Source: CAYHWW01 sp964360145 (lineage in GTDB: Bacteria > Bdellovibrionota > UBA1018 > CAYHWW01). Taken from it: DNA of 11,543 nt. Shown piece after piece: positions 1-5,795 of this stretch. Under the pieces are notes generated by a model. That model saw only the letters and a list, made by a program, of their open reading frames with translations. It was not told the origin of the DNA and did not search any database. The position numbers and the translations under genes were made by a program. Numbering within the stretch: the stretch's first letter is position 1; each line of letters begins with the position of its first letter. The DNA lies in the NCBI GenBank assembly GCA_964360145.1, contig CAYHWW010000105.1:1-11543 (forward strand), read 5' to 3'.

Positions 1-101
1 AATTTCAGGCCTTATTCATTTTCACGCTGCGCCCCGAACCGGACAGCAGTGATGTTATTTGCCAATTTTAGGGTCACTTGACCAATCTTTTTAACCGAGC
101 C

Positions 102-300
102 CTAGGCCCGGAATGCTTTGCAAATCCGAGCGGGTAGGCCTGTATATTCCTTAAGCATCCGCCCAACCGTCCCAACTCCCACACCCGTCTCCCGGGCGAT
201 GCGGGCCATGGACCAGGCTTTTGTCGTGGTCAGGCGGAGGAGGCCCGTGAGGGGCCGACGAGCGCTTGACCGATCCCTGCAGCGCCCACCATTTGTCAAG
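102..300 (-). pseudogene. Decayed C-terminal helix-turn-helix of a serine recombinase/resolvase-like protein
   Basis: Read on the minus strand, the last roughly 40 codons before the TAG at 102-104 encode a sequence like the C-terminal helix-turn-helix of resolvases and DNA invertases. The core is SMARIARETGVGVGTVGRML, followed by a short tail. The reading frame stays open upstream as far as 437, but the residues before the core (about 240-330) do not look like a recombinase, and no catalytic N-terminal domain with its serine is present. The open frame also runs into the end of aqpS, so no plausible start exists. I read it as a remnant left by a mobile element beside the arsenic operon. The left boundary of similarity, about 240-300, is uncertain. 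The alternative is a chance HTH-like peptide, but the match to the resolvase core is good. The rest of 1-331 holds nothing else I can support; 1-101 appears empty. Confidence 0.5.
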
Positions 301-331
301 CGGCTCTCCTCACGACGAGCGCATGAAGTCC

Positions 332-985
332 TTAATTCCCAGCCGCACGCTTCCCCGAGGCCAATAGAAACGCCAAGATGCCTCCGGTAAGTTGGGCAAT
401 GATAAAAGGAATCACTCCTGCCGGACCAATCCCACAAAACGTATCGGTGAGCATCCGGGCAACGGTTACCGCTGGATTTGCAAACGAGGTCGAAGAGGTG
501 AACCAGTAAGCCGCCGTCACGTAAGCGGCGATGCTGAGTGGGGCAAATTCAACGTGTTTTCGGCCCGCAAGGGAGATCGTCCCGATCAAACCAAAGGTTG
601 CCACGACCTCTGAAAACCAAAGGTGTGGCTGCGCCCTGTTCTTCGTGGAGAGTTGGAAGATGGCCTCATGGAACATCCCGTGGGCCGCGAGAACGCCCAC
701 CACGGCGCCCAGAAACTGAGCTGCCCAGTATGCGAAGAGCGCCTTGCGGCCGAGGCGCCCCCACAGAGCCTCCACGAGACTGACCACCGGGTTGAAATGG
801 GCACCGGAAACCGGCCCTAGGCATTGAATCAACACGAAGAGACCCGCACCGGTCGCCAGCGAGTTCGTCAGTAATGCGATTGCCGTATTTCCGCCAGCCA
901 GGCTTTCACCCATGATTCCAGAGCCGACAACGATAGCTAGTAGAAACGCTGTGCCGACAAACTCAGCTACGACCTTTTGCCTCAT
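332..985 (-). CDS. aqpS: AqpS-like aquaglyceroporin (MIP family) of an arsenic operon
   Basis: This is a 217-residue membrane channel of the MIP/aquaporin family. The two pore half-helix motifs are visible: HFNPVVS at residues 64-69 (NPV instead of NPA) and FANPAVT at 168-174 (canonical NPA). Hydrophobic segments at about 5-25, 35-57, 82-103, 125-142, 148-165 and 187-210 fit the six-helix fold. The residue directly after the second NPA is Val173, where most aquaporins have the selectivity-filter Arg. The gene is last in the arsR-arsI-arsC-aqpS operon, and its ATG overlaps the arsC stop by 4 bases, which implies translational coupling. In Sinorhizobium meliloti the ars operon channel AqpS lets arsenite flow out down its gradient after arsenate reduction. 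The same role is inferred here because no ArsB or Acr3 pump is present. The family call is firm; the substrate is inferred from context. Confidence 0.88.
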   Translation of the reverse strand: MRQKVVAEFVGTAFLLAIVVGSGIMGESLAGGNTAIALLTNSLATGAGLFVLIQCLGPVSGAHFNPVVSLVEALWGRLGRKALFAYWAAQFLGAVVGVLAAHGMFHEAIFQLSTKNRAQPHLWFSEVVATFGLIGTISLAGRKHVEFAPLSIAAYVTAAYWFTSSTSFANPAVTVARMLTDTFCGIGPAGVIPFIIAQLTGGILAFLLASGKRAAGN

Positions 986-1401
986 AGTTTTTGTTCTTTC
1001 TTGAAAGCCACGAGCCTGGCCTTGATTGCATCCCGAGTCCTACGGAACAACTGCAGTTTTTCCTCATGCGAAAGAGCATCGTGGCCCGCTGGATCCTCCA
1101 GGGGCCAGTGAAGCTTCTTCGCTTTGGAGATCAAGACAGGACAAACCTCCTCGGCGCAGAGCGTGATCACAAAATCCAGCCCTGAAACAAATGAAGGTGG
1201 CAAATCGCCCACTGACTTCGAGGAATGCCCGGAAATGTCGATGCCGACCTCGCTCATCACTTCCATGGCAAGGGGATTGACCATGGATGGCTGAGACCCC
1301 GCGCTTTCAATCTGGGCTGCGTCGCCAAATAAGTCTTTTGCAAGCCCTTCGGCAAGCTGACTTCTCGCCGCATTTGCGACGCACATAAAGAGTATTTTCA
1401 T
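982..1401 (-). CDS. arsC: Arsenate reductase, low-molecular-weight phosphatase type
   Basis: This 139-residue protein reduces As(V) to As(III) in the cytoplasm. It starts with the LMW-phosphatase P-loop: Cys7-X5-Arg13 followed by Ser14, within CVANAARSQLAEG. The second and third redox cysteines of thioredoxin-coupled ArsC proteins are present at Cys82 and Cys87 (TLCAEEVCP), and a Asp103-Pro104 pair matches the general-acid DP motif. This three-cysteine set separates it from a plain tyrosine phosphatase and from the glutaredoxin-type ArsC of E. coli. Length is normal for the family. Its stop overlaps the aqpS start by 4 bases, and its ATG follows the arsI stop by 3 bases. The Shine-Dalgarno is weak, so translation probably depends on coupling to arsI. 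The product, arsenite, is expected to leave through the neighbouring AqpS. Confidence 0.93.
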   Translation of the reverse strand: MKILFMCVANAARSQLAEGLAKDLFGDAAQIESAGSQPSMVNPLAMEVMSEVGIDISGHSSKSVGDLPPSFVSGLDFVITLCAEEVCPVLISKAKKLHWPLEDPAGHDALSHEEKLQLFRRTRDAIKARLVAFKKEQKL

Positions 1402-1404
1402 GAC

Positions 1405-1806
1405 TTAGCCGCAACAGCCTGCTTCAGCGCCCTCAGAGAAGACATCGGCATCAGCCATGTTCTGATACGCCTCCCAGGCGAGCCCGGAGGGGTCTTTTAC
1501 CCAAGCTTTGCTCGACTCAGCGTAACAGCAGGTCGTTTCACCCTCGTCGTACACGCCAAGATCGGCCTTCTTCAGGCGTTCGGTAATGTCGGTAAGCTCG
1601 GACGCGTTCTCGACCTGGATGCCAAGATGATCGACGCCCTGATCCGCCGCACGTGTTGAAATCGCGAAATTCAAACGAGGATCTTCGAGCATCCATTTTG
1701 CGTAGTCCTCTTTCAGCTTCGTGGGCTTCTGGCCAAAAAGGGTTGAATAAAACTGGACTGACTTTTCGAGATCACTGACCCCGACGTGGATATGAAAGCG
1801 TTTCAT
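1405..1806 (-). CDS. arsI: ArsI-type C-As lyase (vicinal oxygen chelate family, CadI-like)
   Basis: This 133-residue protein belongs to the glyoxalase/vicinal oxygen chelate superfamily. ArsI enzymes are Fe(II)- and oxygen-dependent and cleave the carbon-arsenic bond of trivalent methyl- or aryl-arsenicals to give arsenite. Visible evidence: the N-terminal strand MKRFHIHVGVSDLEKSVQFY, a histidine ligand candidate at His60 (VDHLGIQVEN), a glutamate at Glu112 (WEAY), and the diagnostic arsenic-binding cysteine pair Cys93-Cys94 in TTCCYA. A further vicinal pair, Cys131-Cys132, closes the protein, as in other ArsI proteins. The ATG directly follows the arsR stop with no gap, and a Shine-Dalgarno AAGGAAG lies in the end of arsR. 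Close relatives are annotated CadI (cadmium-induced protein), so cadmium response is the main alternative, but arsC and aqpS next door favour arsenic. Confidence 0.88.
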   Translation of the reverse strand: MKRFHIHVGVSDLEKSVQFYSTLFGQKPTKLKEDYAKWMLEDPRLNFAISTRAADQGVDHLGIQVENASELTDITERLKKADLGVYDEGETTCCYAESSKAWVKDPSGLAWEAYQNMADADVFSEGAEAGCCG

Positions 1807-2139
1807 CTAGCACTTCCTTTCGTTGCATGTTTTGTTTTTGGATCGAGACTTGCCTTCACGGGCGCAGCAATTTGCCTGCAGGTAGTCGATCAGCCCCTCG
1901 ATCAAGTCCGCATTCGCGAAATAGGTCAGCGAGCGCCCATTCTTTTTGGACATTACAAGACCGGCCTTGCTCATATGCGAAAGGTGAAAAGAGAGGGTAT
2001 TATCCGGGATCTTGAGCGTACTCGCGATTTTCCCGGCAATGAGCCCGTCTCGTCCGTACTCAACCAGGAGCTTAAACACCCGCAACCGGGTTTCCTGGGA
2101 GAGTGACGAAAAAGCTTCGGCGGCTTCATACATTTCCAT
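1807..2139 (-). CDS. arsR: ArsR-family metalloregulatory repressor
   Basis: This 110-residue winged-helix repressor heads the operon. The helix-turn-helix is at residues 34-64 (IAGKIASTLKIPDNTLSFHL is the core). It lacks the ELCVCDL metal site of the E. coli plasmid ArsR. Instead it has Cys91-Cys92 near the C-terminus, followed by Cys105 and Cys110, resembling the Acidithiobacillus-type ArsR whose As(III) site is a C-terminal cysteine cluster. It should bind the operon promoter and release it on binding As(III) or trivalent organoarsenical. Two ATG codons lie close together (2137-2139 and 2131-2133). The predicted transcription start falls almost on the first, so the mRNA may be leaderless or may use the second ATG. 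The stop touches the arsI ATG. The gene runs in the same direction as ybiT but has its own promoter. Confidence 0.93.
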   Translation of the reverse strand: MEMYEAAEAFSSLSQETRLRVFKLLVEYGRDGLIAGKIASTLKIPDNTLSFHLSHMSKAGLVMSKKNGRSLTYFANADLIEGLIDYLQANCCAREGKSRSKNKTCNERKC

Positions 2140-2161
2140 AGTTCTAGAATAATAGAAATAT
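2138..2161. promoter_or_regulatory. Candidate ArsR operator dyad over the ars -10
   Basis: The arms ATAGTTCTA (2138-2146) and TAGAAATAT (2153-2161) are inverted copies matching at 8 of 9 positions, with a 6-base spacer. The 24-base dyad covers the -10 box and the first arsR codon. This is where an ArsR dimer would block RNA polymerase. Position and symmetry are seen; binding is inferred. Confidence 0.6.
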
Positions 2162-2174
2162 AGGATGGTGTCAA
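2146..2174 (-). promoter_or_regulatory. sigma-70-like promoter of the ars operon
   Basis: On the minus strand a perfect -35 hexamer TTGACA (2169-2174) is followed after exactly 17 bases by TATTCT (2146-2151), four of six matches to the -10 consensus. Transcription would start around 2138-2140, at the first arsR ATG. It lies in the 55-base gap after the ybiT stop. Confidence 0.75.
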
Positions 2175-2194
2175 CTTTTTGCTGCCGACAGCCG

Positions 2195-3790
2195 CTAAAC
2201 CCCGATGCCGCGCTTCACGAGATAGTCATCGTAGCCCATGCCGTAGTCCATCACCGCTCCGCCCTGGATCTCGATGACCCGGTTGGCCACGGTTTGGGTG
2301 AACTGATGGTCATGGGAAGTGAAAAGCACGGTGCCCGGGAATTTGATGATGGCATCGTTCACTGACGTGATGGACTCCAGGTCGAGATGGTTCGTGGGCT
2401 CGTCGAAAAGCAGCACGTTGGCCCCACTCAGCATCATGCGGGACAACATGCAGCGCACCCGCTCGCCACCGGACAGCACGTTGGTTTTTTTCATGGCCTC
2501 TTCACCTGAGAAAAGCATGCGGCCCAGGAACCCGCGCACGAAGCTCTCGGACTGATCTTCGGAATACTGGCGCATCCAGTCCACCAGGGTCAGCGGCTTG
2601 CCATCAAAATACGGGCCGTTGTCTTTGGGGAAGAAGCTTTGGATGGTAGTCACCCCCCATTGCACCACCCCCGCGTCGGGTTTCATCTCGCCTGCCAGGA
2701 TCGACAAAAGGGTCGAGCGGGCGATTTCGTCATCACCGGCCAGGGCCACTTTATCGCCCTTATGGATGGTGAAGCTCACGCCGTTGAGCACCTTGGTCCC
2801 ATCGATGGTTTTTGTGAGGCCATCCACGGTGAGCAGCTGGTTGCCGGCCTCCCGCTCCGGGCGGAAGTGCACGAAGGGATAGCGGCGGGTGGAGGGCATG
2901 ATGTCCTCGATGTTCAGCTTTTCCAGCATCTTCTTCCGGGACGTCGCTTGCTTGGACTTCGACGCATTGGCACTGAAGCGTGCGATGAAGGTCTTCAGCT
3001 CCTCGGCCTTCTCTTTTGTTTTCTTCAGCTTGTCTTGCTGCAGCTTCAAGACGAGCTGGCTCGACTGGTGCCAGAAATCGTAATTGCCCGTATGCAGGGT
3101 GATCCGATTGTAGTCGATGTCCGCCATGTGAGTGCAAACGTGATTCAGGAAGTGTCGATCATGGCTCACCACGATGACGGTTTTTTCGTAGGAGGCGAGG
3201 AATTCCTCAAGCCAATGGATGGCGGCAATGTCCAAATGGTTGGTGGGTTCGTCGAGGAGCAAGATGTCGGGATTGCCGAAGAGGGTCTGGGCAAGGAGCA
3301 CTTTCACCTTGTCCGCGCCACTGAGCTCCCGCATGAGTTTGCCGTGGGCCTCCGTGCCCACGCCCACCCCTGTAAGCAAGGTCGCCGCGTCAGAGTCAGC
3401 CGTCCACCCCCCCAGGTCGGCGAAGAGCGCCTCGAGCTCGGCGGCCTTGATGCCCTCTTCATCCGTCATCTCGGTCTTGGCGTAGAGGGCGTCTTTTTCG
3501 GCCACCAACGAAGAGAGCTGGGGCTGGCCCAACATCACCGTTTTGAGCACTTCCATCTGATCGTACTCGAAATGGTTTTGCTTCAACATCGCCAGACGCT
3601 CACCGGGGGTAATGCTCACCGTGCCCGTATTGGGGGAGACCTCGCCGGAGAGGATCTTCAGGAACGTGGACTTGCCCGCGCCGTTGGCGCCAATGAGGCC
3701 GTAGCAGTTGCCCGGGACGAACTTGATGTTCACGTCCTCGAAAAGCTTTTTGCTGCCGTAACTCAGGCTGATGTTGGCGGTTGAGATCAT
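2195..3790 (-). CDS. ybiT: ABC-F family ATPase, YbiT type
   Basis: This 531-residue cytosolic protein has two fused ATP-binding cassettes and no membrane segments, as in ABC-F proteins that act on the ribosome. Cassette 1: Walker A GANGAGKST at 34-42, signature LSGAD at 156-160 (last Gly changed to Ala), Walker B ILLLDE at 176-181, and a switch His near 210. The interdomain linker, about 241-305, is rich in Lys and Glu and contains the YbiT-like stretch RFSANASKSKQATSR. Cassette 2: signature LSGGE at 439-443 and Walker B VLLFDE at 459-464, but its Walker A is degenerate (GDDEIARST, 352-360), with Arg358 in place of the catalytic Lys. Length and domain spacing match YbiT. ABC-F members tune translation or protect ribosomes; the specific role of YbiT is not settled. 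No clear Shine-Dalgarno was seen, and the start fits the family N-terminus. It is divergent from the SDR gene at 3871. Confidence 0.88.
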   Translation of the reverse strand: MISTANISLSYGSKKLFEDVNIKFVPGNCYGLIGANGAGKSTFLKILSGEVSPNTGTVSITPGERLAMLKQNHFEYDQMEVLKTVMLGQPQLSSLVAEKDALYAKTEMTDEEGIKAAELEALFADLGGWTADSDAATLLTGVGVGTEAHGKLMRELSGADKVKVLLAQTLFGNPDILLLDEPTNHLDIAAIHWLEEFLASYEKTVIVVSHDRHFLNHVCTHMADIDYNRITLHTGNYDFWHQSSQLVLKLQQDKLKKTKEKAEELKTFIARFSANASKSKQATSRKKMLEKLNIEDIMPSTRRYPFVHFRPEREAGNQLLTVDGLTKTIDGTKVLNGVSFTIHKGDKVALAGDDEIARSTLLSILAGEMKPDAGVVQWGVTTIQSFFPKDNGPYFDGKPLTLVDWMRQYSEDQSESFVRGFLGRMLFSGEEAMKKTNVLSGGERVRCMLSRMMLSGANVLLFDEPTNHLDLESITSVNDAIIKFPGTVLFTSHDHQFTQTVANRVIEIQGGAVMDYGMGYDDYLVKRGIGV

Positions 3791-3870
3791 AGGCGCGGGT
3801 CATACCACTAAATCAATTCACATGCGCGAGAAGCAGTGCAACCCCCAGAAAATTCCGTTATGCACCCCCC

Positions 3871-5304
3871 ATGTCCCAAGAACCTGAGATCAGTGTAGAA
3901 GACCTCACCCGCTGCACCGAGGTCCTGGAGTCCGTCGTCTCCAACGACCTGCTCCTTTCCAGCCTCACTGAAGAACAGCGCATCCGCCTCTTCATCGCCG
4001 CGGGCAAAGTGGTTTACCCCGACCGCATACAGGTGCGGCGTCGGCAGAAAGCGCTGCGGAAACAAAGACTCAAATCCGTCGACGCCAGCGACCGCGCCGT
4101 GCGCGCCGCCACCGCCATGCGCACCCTCCGCCGGGAGTCCGTCTTCACTCCCCCTCCCCGCTCCATCATGCCCCCAGAGCCCATCGGCGAGCTCAAGCGC
4201 CCCCGGGATTGCTACGTCTGCAAAAAGACCTTCTCCCAAGTACACTTCTTCTATGATTCCATGTGCCCCCCGTGCGCCGCATTAAATTACGAAAAACGTT
4301 TTCAGACAGCCTCCTTGGAGGGCCGCGTTGCCATCATTACGGGGGCACGCCTCAAAATAGGTTATCAATGCGCCCTGCTCATGCTGCGCGCTGGCGCCCG
4401 AGTCATCGTCACCACCCGCTTCCCCCATGATGCCGCCATGCGCTTCGCCCGGGAGGCGGATTTCCCAGTCTGGGGCCCTCACCTGCAAGTGTACGGCCTC
4501 GACCTGCGCTATTCCCCCAGCGTGGAGGCATTCACTCAGCTCATGGAACGCACCCTGGACCGCCTGGATATCCTCATCAACAACGCCGCCCAAACCGTGC
4601 GCCGCCCCCCGGGGTTCTACGCCCACATGACGGAACTGGAGGCAAAACCGCTGCAAGCCCTGCCCGAAGCCGTACACCCTGTTCTGCAGGGCCACGCAAC
4701 CCTCAGGCTCATGGACCCGGACAACACGGGGGACACCCAGCAGATCACCGACCTCACCTCTACCCACTTCCCGGCGGGGCGCCTGGACGCCGACCTCCAA
4801 CAGGTCGACCTCCGAAAGATGAACAGCTGGCGCATGACCCTCGCCGACGTGCCTCCGGGGGAAATGCTCGAAGTCCAGCTCGTGAACGCGGTGGCCCCCT
4901 TCATCCTGTGCAGCAAACTGAAACCCCTCATGCTGCGGCAGCGCACCAACGAGAAACACATCGTCAATGTCTCGGCAATGGAAGGCAAATTCAACCGCCA
5001 CACCAAGACGGACAAGCACCCCCATACCAACATGGCCAAGGCGGCGCTGAACATGATGACGCTGACATCAGCTCGCGATTACGCCGCCAGCGGCATCTTC
5101 ATGAATGCGGTGGACACCGGCTGGGTCACCGACGAGGACCCCATCGAATTCTCCGCCCGTAAGCAGCAAGAGCACGATTTCCAGCCCCCCCTGGACATCG
5201 TCGACGGCGCCGCCCGGGTTTGCGACCCCTTCTTCTCGGGGCTCATCACCGGCAAGCACTCTTGGGGTAATTTTTTGAAAGACTATTTCCCCACGGAGTG
5301 GTGA
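3871..5304 (+). CDS. SDR-fold protein with N-terminal four-cysteine module
   Basis: This 477-residue protein has three parts. Residues 1-110 are a charged, probably helical region. Residues 114-135 hold C-X2-C-X14-C-X2-C (Cys114, 117, 132, 135), a likely zinc ribbon. From about 150 there is a short-chain dehydrogenase/reductase domain. Rossmann features are clear: TGARLKIG at 157-164 (variant of TGxxxGIG), a D-L pair at 211-212, and NNAA at 237-240. Ser368 occupies the catalytic-serine region, but the YxxxK motif reads TNMAK (386-390), so Lys390 is kept and the Tyr is Thr386. About 130 residues separate NNAA from Ser368, far more than in a classical SDR, which means an insertion around 245-340. 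It probably binds NAD(P), but the reaction is unknown and ordinary SDR chemistry is doubtful. The start is chosen as the first ATG, without a strong Shine-Dalgarno. Its end overlaps convergent recX by 22 bases. Confidence 0.85.
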   Translation: MSQEPEISVEDLTRCTEVLESVVSNDLLLSSLTEEQRIRLFIAAGKVVYPDRIQVRRRQKALRKQRLKSVDASDRAVRAATAMRTLRRESVFTPPPRSIMPPEPIGELKRPRDCYVCKKTFSQVHFFYDSMCPPCAALNYEKRFQTASLEGRVAIITGARLKIGYQCALLMLRAGARVIVTTRFPHDAAMRFAREADFPVWGPHLQVYGLDLRYSPSVEAFTQLMERTLDRLDILINNAAQTVRRPPGFYAHMTELEAKPLQALPEAVHPVLQGHATLRLMDPDNTGDTQQITDLTSTHFPAGRLDADLQQVDLRKMNSWRMTLADVPPGEMLEVQLVNAVAPFILCSKLKPLMLRQRTNEKHIVNVSAMEGKFNRHTKTDKHPHTNMAKAALNMMTLTSARDYAASGIFMNAVDTGWVTDEDPIEFSARKQQEHDFQPPLDIVDGAARVCDPFFSGLITGKHSWGNFLKDYFPTEW

Positions 5305-5747
5305 CGCATCTTCTGCAATGCGGCACGGGCGACCTCGAAGGAAAACCCCCTGCGCACCAGGCCCTGGAAGGCCCGGGCCGCGGCCTTTTGGTCAGTGCCC
5401 GCCTGCGGATAGCGCCGCTCCAACACCTGTAATGCGGCGGCGTGCTCATCAAACCCATCCACGCCGTGAACCAGCTCCTTTAAGCCGGCGCGATCCAGGC
5501 GCACGCCTTTTTGCGCTAATTTCCGCCTCACCACGCCGGGCCCCTTGCCCCGCCCCAGCTGAGAGCGGGCCACCATGGCGGCATAACGCTCGTCACTGAT
5601 GTGGCCCCGCCCCACGAAGTCAGCGACGACCTCCTGGGCAATGGCAGCATCAATTTCTTTCCGTCGCAGGTAGCGCTCCATCTCGGAGGCCGAAATCTCA
5701 CTGCGCCCCAGACGCTTCAGCGCCAGCTCTTGGGCTCGCTTTTTCAT
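5283..5747 (-). CDS. recX: Regulatory protein RecX
   Basis: This 154-residue protein matches RecX, a small all-helical protein of three-helix repeats that binds RecA filaments and modulates recombination and SOS signalling. Visible hallmarks are SEMERYLRRKEID (about 21-33), DFVGRGHISDERYA (43-56), the conserved SQLGRGKGPGVVRRKLAQKG block (62-81), and a C-terminal ARAFQGLVRRGFSFEVARAAL repeat. Length is typical. recA is not adjacent, although it often is in other genomes. The ATG at 5745-5747 lies inside one arm of a perfect inverted repeat shared with the start of sulP. The next in-frame Met (residue 23) would delete part of the first repeat and is less likely. The 3' end overlaps the SDR gene by 22 bases in convergent orientation. 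A purine-rich AGAGGA lies 12 bases before the ATG. Confidence 0.9.
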   Translation of the reverse strand: MKKRAQELALKRLGRSEISASEMERYLRRKEIDAAIAQEVVADFVGRGHISDERYAAMVARSQLGRGKGPGVVRRKLAQKGVRLDRAGLKELVHGVDGFDEHAAALQVLERRYPQAGTDQKAAARAFQGLVRRGFSFEVARAALQKMRHHSVGK

Positions 5748-5795
5748 CGGGTAGATCTATCCTCTTCTTTTCAGAGAGGATAGATCTACCCGATG
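5745..5795. repeat. Perfect 21-bp inverted repeat containing both the recX and sulP start codons
   Basis: Arms 5745-5765 and 5775-5795 are perfect reverse complements, with a 9-base loop 5766-5774 (tcttttcag). The arm read toward each gene is AGAGGATAGATCTACCCG followed by ATG, so both divergent genes have an identical leader and Shine-Dalgarno candidate. The 8-bp palindrome TAGATCTA is nested in each arm. Any transcript of either gene starting upstream of the dyad would fold its own ribosome-binding site and start codon into a 21-bp stem. The repeat fills the whole 45-base intergenic region. Confidence 0.95.

Noticed and set aside
118..390. Plus-strand open frame (90 codons) over the recombinase remnant
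   Set aside because: No recognisable motif. The minus-strand reading has the resolvase-like helix-turn-helix, and this frame runs into aqpS.
2181..2192. Small hairpin (GCTG/CAGC) after ybiT
   Set aside because: Only a 4-bp stem, and A residues rather than T residues follow on the minus strand, so not a terminator.
2639..3784. Long plus-strand open frame (381 codons)
   Set aside because: It lies wholly opposite ybiT, which has complete ABC-F motifs. Its composition (rich in His, Gly, Glu and Leu) is typical of an antisense shadow, with no domain visible.
4282..5025. Minus-strand open frame (247 codons) inside the SDR gene
   Set aside because: Antisense shadow of a G+C-rich gene with clear Rossmann motifs on the other strand.
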